From Pedobacter insulae (GTDB lineage: Bacteria > Bacteroidota > Bacteroidia > Sphingobacteriales > Sphingobacteriaceae): a stretch of 64,000 nucleotides of DNA. The notes beneath the pieces were generated by a model. It was not told where the DNA came from. It saw nothing but the letters and a program-made list of their open reading frames with translations, and ran no database searches. Location: positions 186,001 to 250,000 of the forward strand of contig NZ_FOPP01000004.1 in the NCBI RefSeq assembly GCF_900113525.1, in the 5' to 3' direction. The position numbers were made by a program, and so were the translations under genes. This document shows, piece after piece, positions 25,472-34,575 of the stretch. Numbering within the stretch: position 1 is the stretch's first letter; the number at the start of each line of letters is the position of its first letter.

Positions 25472-26383
25472 ATGACTTTCGAAGTAACCATTCTTGGTAG
25501 CAGTTCTGCTACTCCGGTTTACAACAGAAATCCCACAGCTCAATTACTTAATTGCAACGAAAAGTTTTATTTAATCGATTGTGGAGAAGGTACCCAACAA
25601 CAATTGATTAAATTCGGCTTAAAGGCATCGAAGATAGATTTTGTCTTGATCAGCCACCTGCACGGTGATCATTACTTTGGATTAATTGGTTTACTTTCAA
25701 GTATGCATTTAAATGGAAGAATTAAGCCTATCCACATTTTTGCCCCCGAGGCATTAAAGGAAATCTTGGATATACAATTTAAGCATTCAGACACGAAGCT
25801 GAGATATGAACTGATTTATCATTTTATTAATCCTAAAAAATCCGAAATTATACTTGAGAATTCAGATGTTGTTATCCAAACAATTATTCTTAACCATCGA
25901 ATTCCTTGTACTGGTTTTAAGTTTACAGAAAAGAAGCGATTGCGAAAGGTTGTTGTCGAGCGACTAGAAGCAGCTGGTGTACCACTTGAATATTATGCGA
26001 TGCTAAAGCGGGGATTGGATTTGACTTTACCAAATGGTGAGGTGCTATTGAATGTTGATTATACAACAGATTCAGCTACCCCAAAAACTTATGCCTATTG
26101 TTCAGATACTTTGATGGACGAACGTTATTTTAATAGCATAAGAAACTGCGATACGCTCTATCACGAAGCGACGTTTTTACATGAAATGATAGACAGGGCT
26201 AATGAAACGCACCATACCACGGCGCTGCAGGCGGCTGAAATAGCCAGTTTGGTACAGGCCAAGAAATTACTACTGGGTCATTTTTCATCCAGATATAAAA
26301 CTTTGGGTCCTATTTTAGATGAAGCTAAGACGCTTTTCGAGGCATCAGAGCTAGCCGTAGAAGGGCATACTTACCAGATCTAA
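25472..26383 (+). CDS. rnz: ribonuclease Z
   Basis: A 303-residue MBL-fold endonuclease that trims tRNA 3' ends. It has the motif SHLHGDHYFG (metal ligands), an upstream LIDCGEGTQQQL, the LNHRIPCTGFKF region and a C-terminal HTTALQAAEIA/LLLGHFSSRY motif with further metal His residues. Length is typical for RNase Z. A tRNA with encoded CCA nearby (9.3 kb) does not need it, but other tRNAs may. Converges with the MlaD-like gene with 3 bases between stops. Confidence 0.93.
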   Translation: MTFEVTILGSSSATPVYNRNPTAQLLNCNEKFYLIDCGEGTQQQLIKFGLKASKIDFVLISHLHGDHYFGLIGLLSSMHLNGRIKPIHIFAPEALKEILDIQFKHSDTKLRYELIYHFINPKKSEIILENSDVVIQTIILNHRIPCTGFKFTEKKRLRKVVVERLEAAGVPLEYYAMLKRGLDLTLPNGEVLLNVDYTTDSATPKTYAYCSDTLMDERYFNSIRNCDTLYHEATFLHEMIDRANETHHTTALQAAEIASLVQAKKLLLGHFSSRYKTLGPILDEAKTLFEASELAVEGHTYQI

Positions 26384-26386
26384 CTT

Positions 26387-27340
26387 CTATTTATCTTTTT
26401 TGTTTCCGCCTCCGAATACTGAGAAATGAACATAGCGTTTAGGATTCGCTTTTAAATCTATCATCAAATTATCTAGGTTTTTAGAAGCACTAGTTAAGTT
26501 TTGGTACATTTCTTCATCATTCAATAACTTACCTAATGATCCTTTTCCGCCTTTAAGATCGGCTACCATTCCTTGTAGGTCTGCAATTGCTTTATTGGCA
26601 TTATCAACAGTTTGTTTAAAGTTTAGAGCCGCTGCTTTGTCGGTAACGGTGTTTAAATTAGCGAGGATAGCGTCGATCTTAGCACCGTTATTTTTGAAGT
26701 TAACTGTGATTTGTTCAACATTTGAAAGAATGCCGGATAATTTTGAACTTTCTGACCCTACTAATGCATCAACCTTTTTCGAAGTTGCTTCTAAAGCCCC
26801 CAAGGTTGAAGCGATGCTGGTAAAACTCTTATCAACGTTTTTCTGAAAATTAGGATTAAGTATAGAGTTTACACTCGTTAATATAGAATCCATTTTAGTA
26901 ATAATCTGCTCAGCTTTCTTCTGCACAGGCTGTACGGTTTCCATCAGGCCCTTTTCTACATTAGCATTTAATGTGTCCCCATCTTTAGCGTAATTTCTAT
27001 CGTTCCCCAGATTCATTACAATCGCTTTTCCTCCTAATAAATCAGTGCTTTCTAAACGGGCAATCGTATTTTTTGGGATATCATATTTGCCTTTAATCTT
27101 TAAAGTAGCAACAATAGTTCCATTCGGCTGTAGGGTAAGTTGATCTACTCTACCAATTTGAAATCCATTAATAAGCACAGGTTTTGAAACTCCGAGCCCA
27201 TCAACCCGGTCGTATTTAGCATATAAAACAGTTTCGCTTGAGAAAATAGAATTCCCCTTTAAAAAATTGTAGCCGATAATTAATAATGCGATAGCAAATG
27301 CCGCCAATACACCTACTTTTGTTTCGTTTTTTATTTTCAT
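26387..27340 (-). CDS. MlaD family (MCE domain) periplasmic lipid-binding protein
   Basis: A 317-residue protein with an N-terminal membrane anchor (VGVLAAFAIALLIIGYNFLKG, residues ~9-29) followed by an MCE/MlaD domain (LYAKYDRVDGLGVSKPVLI, GFQIGRVDQL) and a long helical C-terminal region with coiled-coil character. It is the substrate-binding component type of Mla phospholipid transport. No MlaE/MlaF genes are adjacent here; the nearest upstream genes are the two amidases, 24 bases away, giving an envelope cluster. Confidence 0.9.
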   Translation of the reverse strand: MKIKNETKVGVLAAFAIALLIIGYNFLKGNSIFSSETVLYAKYDRVDGLGVSKPVLINGFQIGRVDQLTLQPNGTIVATLKIKGKYDIPKNTIARLESTDLLGGKAIVMNLGNDRNYAKDGDTLNANVEKGLMETVQPVQKKAEQIITKMDSILTSVNSILNPNFQKNVDKSFTSIASTLGALEATSKKVDALVGSESSKLSGILSNVEQITVNFKNNGAKIDAILANLNTVTDKAAALNFKQTVDNANKAIADLQGMVADLKGGKGSLGKLLNDEEMYQNLTSASKNLDNLMIDLKANPKRYVHFSVFGGGNKKDK

Positions 27341-27364
27341 TAATTTAGGGATTTCTGTTATTAA

Positions 27365-28141
27365 CTAATTCTCAATTTCTTTTTTATATTCCGAAACGGC
27401 TTTAAAAATGGCGTTCACTATTTCTTCTTGACCTTCATCAGAGTTAATATAATCTTCTTCTTCAGGATTGGAAATGAAACCTATTTCAGTAAGTATCGAG
27501 GGCATAGCAGCACGTTGTAATACCAATAAGCCTTGCTCCTTAACACCTCTGTTTACTCTTTTGTTTAGTTCGGTATAATTTTTTTGTACAAGTTTAGCTA
27601 AAGATAAACTTTTTGCTCTGTAAAGAGATTTATATAAGGATAATTTGATCAATTCTTCTGGATCGGTAACAATGGCCTCCTCCTTATTCTTGTAATTTTT
27701 GTCGTTGATAATGTCTTCATTTTCCTTTAATCCGGCATCCATCTCGTTTATCCGCCTATAGGCACCAACAAAGGTTTCTGTTCCTCTTGTAGTATGATTG
27801 CCTTTTGGCATGGAGTTACAGTGAATGGATATAAAGATATCTGCTTTGGCATCATTCGCTATTTCCGCTCTGCGATACCAGTCTACATCAACATCAGTTT
27901 TACGGATTTGTATAATTTTAATGCTTGGAAGCTCCTTTTCAAATTTTTTACCCAGTTTTAAGGCAACCTCTAAAGCCACATTCTTTTCGTAAGAATATCT
28001 TCCTTTTGCACCTGGTTTTACGCCACCATGTCCGGCATCAATCACAATGGTTTTTATGCGGTAACCCTGCGCTCGGGAAACATGGTTACTTAAACAAAAT
28101 AAGGAGATAAGCGTAAATAGAATAATCGTTTTTTGTCTCAT
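27365..28141 (-). CDS. N-acetylmuramoyl-L-alanine amidase (AmiC-type), first of a tandem pair
   Basis: A 258-residue zinc amidase (amidase_3) cleaving the peptide from muramic acid in peptidoglycan. A signal peptide (residues 1-24, ending in SRAQ) precedes VIDAGHGGVKPGA. Zinc ligands are His in AGHGG, Glu in SYEKNVAL, His in ISIHCNS and the catalytic Glu in LTEIGFISNPEEE. It lacks an extra binding domain. The neighbouring 28183-29061 gene is a paralog, 41 bases upstream in the transcript. Confidence 0.93.
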   Translation of the reverse strand: MRQKTIILFTLISLFCLSNHVSRAQGYRIKTIVIDAGHGGVKPGAKGRYSYEKNVALEVALKLGKKFEKELPSIKIIQIRKTDVDVDWYRRAEIANDAKADIFISIHCNSMPKGNHTTRGTETFVGAYRRINEMDAGLKENEDIINDKNYKNKEEAIVTDPEELIKLSLYKSLYRAKSLSLAKLVQKNYTELNKRVNRGVKEQGLLVLQRAAMPSILTEIGFISNPEEEDYINSDEGQEEIVNAIFKAVSEYKKEIEN

Positions 28142-28182
28142 TAATCGATATTTGCTGCGAATTTACAATAATTTAGGTTAAA

Positions 28183-29061
28183 TTATATCTCAACGCTGTG
28201 CTTATATGCTTGTATGGCTTTTAAAAGACAATTGGTGATTTCCACTTGCCCTTCCTCTGAATTCATGTAATCCTCTTCACCTGGGTTACTGATAAAACCT
28301 ATCTCAGTTAAAATAGCCGGCATACCTGCCCGAGCGAGCACGGCTAAGCTTTTTTCCTGAACGCCTCTATTTATGCGGCCAACATTCACATATTCGTCTT
28401 GTACAAGCTTAGCAAGTTTGAGACTCTGCGCTCTAAAAGTGTTCTTCATCAAAGATAAGATTATGGCACTCTCAGGATCATTTGGGTTAAATCCCTCATA
28501 ATTGTCTTTGTAGTTATCCTCTAAAAAGATAGAGGCGTTTTCTCTTTTAATGGCTTCATCTTGCTCATTTACTCTGCCAATACCCGATACGAATGTCTCC
28601 GTTCCTTTTGTAGAAGTGCTTTTTGAATATCTGGTTTTATAGATTGGTACCCTCTTGCCCTTTTTGTTTTTGGTATAACCGCTGATATATTTTTTAGCAT
28701 ATACAGGCATGTCGTTGCAATGGATAGAAATAAAAATATCTGCTTTGGCATTATTTGCGATGGCAATTCTTTCATAGAGCGGAATAAATACATCGGTAGT
28801 GCGGGTGTAAATTACTTTCACATCCTTCATCTTTTCTTCTATAACCTTTCCGAGCCTTAATGCTGTTTTTAACGCAACATCTTTTTCAGTAGAGTATTCG
28901 CCGCGTGTACTTCCATCTTTACCGCCATGGCCTGCATCGATTACAATTGTTTTAATTTTATATTCTTGCGCAACTGCCTGATTTTTAACGTATAGCGTAA
29001 TTGCTAAGCAAATAAATAACATCAAAATTGCATTTGGTCTAACCAATGGTATATTTTTCAT
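28183..29061 (-). CDS. N-acetylmuramoyl-L-alanine amidase (AmiC-type), second of a tandem pair
   Basis: A 292-residue amidase_3 protein starting at the ATG at 29061; a longer frame from 29109 adds only a non-signal leader, whereas MKNIPLVRPNAILMLFICLA is a good signal peptide. VIDAGHGGKDGSTRG, SIHCND and LTEIGFISNPGEE carry the zinc and catalytic residues. It has a distinctive Lys/Tyr/Arg-rich insert (YTKNKKGKRVPIYKTRYSKS) absent from its paralog. It is divergent from the LptD-like gene. Confidence 0.93.
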   Translation of the reverse strand: MKNIPLVRPNAILMLFICLAITLYVKNQAVAQEYKIKTIVIDAGHGGKDGSTRGEYSTEKDVALKTALRLGKVIEEKMKDVKVIYTRTTDVFIPLYERIAIANNAKADIFISIHCNDMPVYAKKYISGYTKNKKGKRVPIYKTRYSKSTSTKGTETFVSGIGRVNEQDEAIKRENASIFLEDNYKDNYEGFNPNDPESAIILSLMKNTFRAQSLKLAKLVQDEYVNVGRINRGVQEKSLAVLARAGMPAILTEIGFISNPGEEDYMNSEEGQVEITNCLLKAIQAYKHSVEI

Positions 29062-29117
29062 TAATTTTGAACGTTTTGGGTTAAACAATAATACAAAAAT
29101 AACATTCACACACGAAA

Positions 29118-31790
29118 TTGAAATTTTTTAAAGACATCATTTTTATATTGGTCATTGTTTTATTAACACTTGTTGGTAAAACGTTAAAAGCGGCCAATTA
29201 TTTTTCTTTTCAGCAAACAACCCAAAAAACAGATACCACTCGTAAAGCTGGTAATAAAGAGGATGCGCCTGATAAAGTTCAATATGCTGCGGATGATTCA
29301 ACGATCACCGACAAGAAAACAGGTATGGTTTACCTCTATGGTAACGCCAAAGTTTCATCGGATGGCTTTGAGCTCCAAGCGGATTATATTAGGTATGATT
29401 CAAAGAACGAGATTATTTTTGCGAGTGGAGTTAGGAATAAGAACGGGAAATATGCAGGCAGACCGATTTTTAAAAGTGGTTTAGAAGGGAATGCAATTGC
29501 CGATTCACTTTATTATGATAATGTAACTAAAACCGGCGTTATTCATGGAGTATATACTGCACAAGAAGGAGGGTTCTTCTCGGGAGGAAAAGCTAAAGTA
29601 CAGCCTGATAATGAGGTGCATATAAAAGGGCAGGTGTTTAGTACGTGTAATTTACCACATCCACACTTTGGGATATTTATTACAAGGGGTATCGCAACTG
29701 AGAGGCAAATTATAACGGGGCCGGTTTATCTTAAAATTGAAGACATCCCGATGCCTTTAGGCCTACCATTTGGGTTTTTTCCCAAGCCCAATAAAAAGGC
29801 GTCAGGTTTTATTTTACCCACACCAAATCAAGATCAAACTCGGGGATTTTCCCTTAATGGAGGAGGATATTATAAAGCATTTAATGATTATTTTGATGGA
29901 AGGGTGCTGACAAACGTTTATACAAACGGGAGTTACGACCTCAGTTTGATGTCGCAATATCTAAAAAGATATAAATACAATGGGGGTGTTAATCTAAGTT
30001 ATTCCAGTACAAGAAATGGATTGGAAGGCACTCCTGAATACAAGCCGCAAATCAACTTCAATATTTCTTGGCAACATGCTCAAAATGCGTTGGCCAGACC
30101 AGGTTCAACATTTAGCGCTTCTGTGAATGCAGGTACTTCTAGCTACTATACAACTACCGCAGCCAATGGAAGTTATGATATAGGTGCAATTGCGCAGAAT
30201 ACGATGAGTTCTAGTATTGCCTACGGTAAAGTTTTTGGCGACGGCCGATTTAATTTGACTGCTGCCTTAAGCCACTCGCAAGAAACACAGGCTAAAACAA
30301 TAAGTTTAACATTACCTCAAGTAAGTTTAAACATGTCGACACTAAATCCGTTCGAATCAAAAAGTAACCTGGGTCCTAAAAGATGGTACGAAAAAATTGC
30401 AGTGGGATATAGCATGCAGGCCAGTAACACAGTGAATACAAAGGAAGATCTTTTATTTGACAAAGGAGGATTAAAGAGATTTAAAAATGGCGTAAGTCAT
30501 TCCATACCGATAAATATGGCATTTAATCTGTTAAACTATTTTAATTTTAATGCAAATGCCAATTACAGCGAAAAATGGTACTTCCAAACGGTTAATCAAC
30601 GAAAATTTTTGGGTGTCGACAGTGTGGCTTTAGATACGGTAAATGGCTTTAAAAGAGCAGGTGAATATAATATTGGCATGAGCATGTCGACAAAAATTTA
30701 CGGGCGAAAGCAGTTTACTAATTTTGGTAATATAAAAGGTATCAGCCATGTGATAACTCCCAATTTCAGTTTCTCTTACAAGCCAGATTTTTCGGCAAAG
30801 AAATATGGTTATTATAAAGAACTTAAGTATTACGAGAACGATATCAGACCGGGACGTAGTCAATTAATTGATGGCAAACCAATACTAGATTATCGAGGTA
30901 AACCCCTTATGTACTCTATATTTGATGGCTCACAATTTGGTGGCCCATCTGCGGGCGAGCAGGCCAACTTGAGTTTTTCACTTGAAAATAATGTAGAGTT
31001 AAAGGTTAAGTCTAAAAAAGACACGACCAACGCCGGTGAAAAGAAAATTCCAATTATACAGGGTTTATCATTCTCCGGGACCTATAATTTTGTTGCTCCT
31101 GTAAAAAAACTTTCCCCGATAGGCTTTAGCGGGCGCTCACAGTTCACAGATAAACTGGGTTTCAATTTTAGTGGTACCTTTAGTCCTTACTTGGTGGAAA
31201 ATATTCTTAATACCAATACGGGGATTTATCAACTTAACGAATCAGACAGCTATGTGTTTTCGGAAGGTAAACTCCCGAGATTAACCAACTTTAGTTTCTC
31301 GTTTGATTATAGTTTTAATCCAGAGGCATTAAAAAAGCGAAATCAAAATATGGATGCTTTAAAGAATCAACCAGCTAATCAAGGAAGAACTCCAGAACAG
31401 ATTGCTGAGTTGGAGGCTATCAGTAGAGATCCAAATGCATTTGTAGATTTTAATGTGCCTTGGAATTTTGCGTTCTCCTATAGCTTTAATTATAGTAATG
31501 CGCTAAGCTCAAGAACGACTAAAAATATTTCAAATACATTAAATTTTAATGGTGACGTTAGCTTAACGCCAAAGTGGAAAATTCAATTCCAGTCTGGCTG
31601 GGATTTTAAAGCAAAAAATATTTCACATACTTCATTCTCTATTTACAGAGATTTACATTGCTGGAACTTAAATGCGAGCTGGATCCCTTTTGGTACTTAT
31701 GCAAGTTATTCAGTTACCATCCAGGTGAAGGAAGCCATTTTACAAGATCTTAAATTAAGTAAGAGAAAAGGATATTATACGAAGTATTAA
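29118..31790 (+). CDS. LptD-like LPS-assembly outer membrane protein
   Basis: An 890-residue outer membrane protein starting at TTG (29118), with a hydrophobic signal (residues ~5-25). It has an N-terminal OstA/LptA-like beta-jellyroll (DKKTGMVYLYGNAKVSSDGF, LQADYIRYDSKNEIIFASGV), then a barrel domain; the turn LPFGFFPKPNKKASGFILPT is a typical LptD/OstA barrel entry motif. The family exports lipopolysaccharide to the outer leaflet. It is next to the envelope genes and shares 56 bases of upstream region with the amidases. The downstream cinA starts 9 bases later. Confidence 0.9.
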   Translation: MKFFKDIIFILVIVLLTLVGKTLKAANYFSFQQTTQKTDTTRKAGNKEDAPDKVQYAADDSTITDKKTGMVYLYGNAKVSSDGFELQADYIRYDSKNEIIFASGVRNKNGKYAGRPIFKSGLEGNAIADSLYYDNVTKTGVIHGVYTAQEGGFFSGGKAKVQPDNEVHIKGQVFSTCNLPHPHFGIFITRGIATERQIITGPVYLKIEDIPMPLGLPFGFFPKPNKKASGFILPTPNQDQTRGFSLNGGGYYKAFNDYFDGRVLTNVYTNGSYDLSLMSQYLKRYKYNGGVNLSYSSTRNGLEGTPEYKPQINFNISWQHAQNALARPGSTFSASVNAGTSSYYTTTAANGSYDIGAIAQNTMSSSIAYGKVFGDGRFNLTAALSHSQETQAKTISLTLPQVSLNMSTLNPFESKSNLGPKRWYEKIAVGYSMQASNTVNTKEDLLFDKGGLKRFKNGVSHSIPINMAFNLLNYFNFNANANYSEKWYFQTVNQRKFLGVDSVALDTVNGFKRAGEYNIGMSMSTKIYGRKQFTNFGNIKGISHVITPNFSFSYKPDFSAKKYGYYKELKYYENDIRPGRSQLIDGKPILDYRGKPLMYSIFDGSQFGGPSAGEQANLSFSLENNVELKVKSKKDTTNAGEKKIPIIQGLSFSGTYNFVAPVKKLSPIGFSGRSQFTDKLGFNFSGTFSPYLVENILNTNTGIYQLNESDSYVFSEGKLPRLTNFSFSFDYSFNPEALKKRNQNMDALKNQPANQGRTPEQIAELEAISRDPNAFVDFNVPWNFAFSYSFNYSNALSSRTTKNISNTLNFNGDVSLTPKWKIQFQSGWDFKAKNISHTSFSIYRDLHCWNLNASWIPFGTYASYSVTIQVKEAILQDLKLSKRKGYYTKY

Positions 31791-31799
31791 TCAAATACT

Positions 31800-33044
31800 A
31801 TGCTCGCAGAAATAATTACAATCGGAGACGAAATTCTTATTGGACAGATTGTAGACACCAATTCGGCCTGGATGGCTAAAGAGTTAAATAAAATCGGACT
31901 TGCGGTAAAGCAAATTACTTCAGTTTCAGATAATGCGGCACATATCGTGTCAACATTAAACGAAGCTCAAAAAAGAGCAGATATTATTTTAATAACGGGT
32001 GGCTTAGGTCCAACCAAAGATGATATTACCAAACTCACATTATCGAAGTACTTTAATATGCCATTGAGGCAAGATAAAGTTACTTTGGATCATATTACCT
32101 CCATCTTCGCAAGGTTAAATAGACCGATGATTGAATCAAATATTCGTCAAGCTGATGTGCCCGATGGTTGTACAGTTATACAAAATGCCAATGGAACAGC
32201 ACCCTGTATGTGGTTTGAGCATCAAGGGAAAATTATTGTGTCGATGCCAGGCGTTCCTTTCGAAATGATGTATTTAATGGAGGAGGAGATTATTCCCCGT
32301 ATAAAGACCGCCTTTAAATTGCCTGTAATTATCCATCAAACTATGTTAACTGCAGGACTTGGAGAATCATTTCTTGCCCAAGAGATTGCTGATATTGAAG
32401 ATAGCATTCCGTCGCATATTAAGTTAGCTTATTTACCAAAACTAGGTCAGGTTAGGTTAAGGTTGTCTGCATCAGGGAGTGATGAAGAATTGTTGAAAAA
32501 TGAAGTTAGCGCCATAACCGAACAAATTGTCGCCAGGATATCGAAATATGTGGTAGTAGCAGATGATCTTACACTGGAAAAAGCGATCCTGGATAAGATG
32601 AAAGCAATGGACTTAACTTTGTCTACTGCAGAAAGTTGCACCGGAGGATATATTTCTCATTTAATTACGCAACATGCAGGATCTTCGGCTGTATTTGCTG
32701 GCGGAGCGGTAGTGTATTCTTACGATCTTAAAGAATCCATTTTGGGAGTAAATCATAAGACGCTTAATGATTTTGGAGCAGTTAGCGAACAGACAGTAAG
32801 GGAAATGGTTCAAGGTGCCATTTTGCACTTTAAGACAGACTGTGCTATTGCGGTGAGTGGGATCGCTGGTCCGGATGGGGGAATGCCAGACAAACCCGTT
32901 GGTACCGTGTGGATTGCTGTTGCGCACAAACAGCAAGTAGTGGCTAAAGTATTCAACTTTGGTGGAAAGAGAGTTCAAAACATAGAGAGATCTGCCACAG
33001 CTGCATTTACGCTTTTGTTAAATTTATTAAAGCAAGATGTTTGA
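31800..33044 (+). CDS. cinA: CinA, competence/damage-inducible protein with NMN deamidase domain
   Basis: A 414-residue two-domain protein. The N-terminal MoCF_biosynth/ADP-ribose pyrophosphatase-like domain includes ITIGDEILIGQIVDTNS and ITGGLGPTKDDITK; the C-terminal domain has STAESCTGGYISHLITQ at ~275-291 and AVSGIAGPDGGMPDKPVGT. This C-terminal domain hydrolyses nicotinamide mononucleotide to nicotinic acid mononucleotide in pyridine-nucleotide salvage. It is intact, in contrast with the frameshifted single-domain paralog at 5.7-6.2 kb. Probably co-transcribed with the LptD-like gene. Confidence 0.95.
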   Translation: MLAEIITIGDEILIGQIVDTNSAWMAKELNKIGLAVKQITSVSDNAAHIVSTLNEAQKRADIILITGGLGPTKDDITKLTLSKYFNMPLRQDKVTLDHITSIFARLNRPMIESNIRQADVPDGCTVIQNANGTAPCMWFEHQGKIIVSMPGVPFEMMYLMEEEIIPRIKTAFKLPVIIHQTMLTAGLGESFLAQEIADIEDSIPSHIKLAYLPKLGQVRLRLSASGSDEELLKNEVSAITEQIVARISKYVVVADDLTLEKAILDKMKAMDLTLSTAESCTGGYISHLITQHAGSSAVFAGGAVVYSYDLKESILGVNHKTLNDFGAVSEQTVREMVQGAILHFKTDCAIAVSGIAGPDGGMPDKPVGTVWIAVAHKQQVVAKVFNFGGKRVQNIERSATAAFTLLLNLLKQDV

Positions 33045-33093
33045 TTTCTATGCAAGCATAGATTATTTTCCTAGATAAAATGCAGAAAAAATG

Positions 33094-33101
33094 TAATTTT
33101 G
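33094..33101 (+). promoter_or_regulatory. -7 promoter element before the E2 gene
   Basis: A perfect TAATTTTG (TAnnTTTG) lies 32 bases before the ATG at 33134. No convincing -33 element was placed at the usual spacing, so support is partial. Confidence 0.45.
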
Positions 33102-33133
33102 CGTCTAACTACCGGATATAACTTTAGAATAAA

Positions 33134-34477
33134 ATGGCTCAATACGAATTATTGTTACCAAAAATGGGAGAAAGTGTTGCAGAAGCAACCATCATTAAAT
33201 GGAATAAGCAACTTGGAGATATGATCCAATTGGATGATACCGTGTTGGAAATTGCGACAGACAAAGTAGATTCTGAAGTCCCGTCGCCAGTGGCAGGGAA
33301 ATTGGTAAAGCAATTGTTTGCCATTGATGATGTGGTACAGGTAGGCGAGGTAATCGCAATTATTGAAACAGAATCTTCTGTTGAAAGCCCGGTAATAGTA
33401 GGTGATAGTGCCCAGTTGGTAGCAGATAGTGTTCAGTTAGTAGTTGATAGTTCACAGGTGCCTGGAACTGATTTATTAACAAATCAGGTTGATGAGATAC
33501 CAGACTTTAAAAGTTCCGACCGTTTTTATTCGCCATTGGTTAAGAGCATAGCCACCCAAGAAAATATTTCTCTTGATGAACTCGATCAAATTAAAGGGAC
33601 AGGGTCGGAGGGACGTGTAACAAAAGATGATCTGTTAAATTATATTCAAAGTAAAAATGGCGGCCAGCCTGAGAAAGTAGCGACTGTAGTAATGGAAACA
33701 CCTTTGCCAAAGGAAGAGCCATCCAGACCAACACCGAACACTGAACAACGGACAACTTCTGTGAGCGGTGGCGATGAAATTATTGAGATGGACAGAATGC
33801 GTAAATTGATTGCCGATCATATGGTGATGAGCAAGCATACCTCACCCCATGTAACTTCCTTTGTTGAAGCTGATGTAACAAATCTGGTTAAATGGCGTGA
33901 TAAAGTAAAAGCTAGTTTCGAAAAACGTGAAAATGAAAAAATTACTTTTACACCAATTTTTATCGAGGCGGTAAGTAAAGCAATAAAAGATTTCCCAATG
34001 ATTAATATTACCGTAAATGGGACACAAATTATTAAGAAAAAAGATATCAATATAGGTATGGCAGCAGCTTTACCAAGTGGAAATTTAATTGTACCTGTCA
34101 TTAAGAATGCAGATCAACTAAATTTGGTAGGATTAACTAAAGCGGTGAATGACTTAGCGAGTCGTTCTCGCATCTCGAAGCTAAAGCCCGATGAAACTCA
34201 AAACGGTACATTTACGCTAACCAATGTTGGTTCTTTTGGCAATGTTATGGGTACCCCAATAATCAATCAGCCACAGGTTGCGATTTTGGCAGTTGGCGCC
34301 ATAAAGAAAAAGCCTGCGGTATTAGAAACGGAATTTGGGGATGTAATTGCTATTCGGCATATGATGTTTTTATCGCTGTCCTATGATCACCGTGTAGTTG
34401 ACGGAGCATTAGGTGGTTCCTTTGTACGCCGGGTGGCGGATTATCTCGAGGAATGGGACCTGAATAGAGAGCTATAA
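33134..34477 (+). CDS. dihydrolipoamide acyltransferase (2-oxo acid dehydrogenase E2)
   Basis: A 447-residue E2 core protein. The lipoyl domain carries the lipoylated Lys44 in EIATDKVDSEVP. The peripheral-subunit-binding domain is FYSPLVKSIATQENISLDEL (about 132-151). The catalytic domain ends with SLSYDHRVVDGALGG, containing His and Asp of the active site. The linker has three 7-residue repeats (DSAQLVA, DSVQLVV, DSSQVPG). It lacks neighbouring E1/E3 genes. The sequence resembles the branched-chain oxo acid dehydrogenase E2 of Bacteroidota more than pyruvate E2 (inference). Confidence 0.93.
   Translation: MAQYELLLPKMGESVAEATIIKWNKQLGDMIQLDDTVLEIATDKVDSEVPSPVAGKLVKQLFAIDDVVQVGEVIAIIETESSVESPVIVGDSAQLVADSVQLVVDSSQVPGTDLLTNQVDEIPDFKSSDRFYSPLVKSIATQENISLDELDQIKGTGSEGRVTKDDLLNYIQSKNGGQPEKVATVVMETPLPKEEPSRPTPNTEQRTTSVSGGDEIIEMDRMRKLIADHMVMSKHTSPHVTSFVEADVTNLVKWRDKVKASFEKRENEKITFTPIFIEAVSKAIKDFPMINITVNGTQIIKKKDINIGMAAALPSGNLIVPVIKNADQLNLVGLTKAVNDLASRSRISKLKPDETQNGTFTLTNVGSFGNVMGTPIINQPQVAILAVGAIKKKPAVLETEFGDVIAIRHMMFLSLSYDHRVVDGALGGSFVRRVADYLEEWDLNREL
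33404..33466 (+). repeat. three-copy 21-base repeat in the E2 linker
   Basis: Residues 91-111 are three in-frame 7-residue units starting Asp-Ser, encoded by 21-base units at 33404-33424, 33425-33445 and 33446-33466. They lie just after the lipoyl domain, where length-variable flexible linkers are normal. Confidence 0.7.
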
Positions 34478-34517
34478 GTTTACTGTTAATAATCCGACCT
34501 CAGTGGTGTTAAAAAGC

Positions 34518-34550
34518 AAAAGCTCCGAATCGAAATCCAGAGCTTTTTGC
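34518..34550. terminator. bidirectional intrinsic terminator
   Basis: AAAAGCTC (34518-34525) and GAGCTTTT (34540-34547) form an 8-base stem with a 14-base loop and A/T-rich flanks. It sits between the convergent E2 and hom genes and can serve both. Confidence 0.75.
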
Positions 34551-34575
34551 AAGTAAAACAAAAAAAAATAATTAA

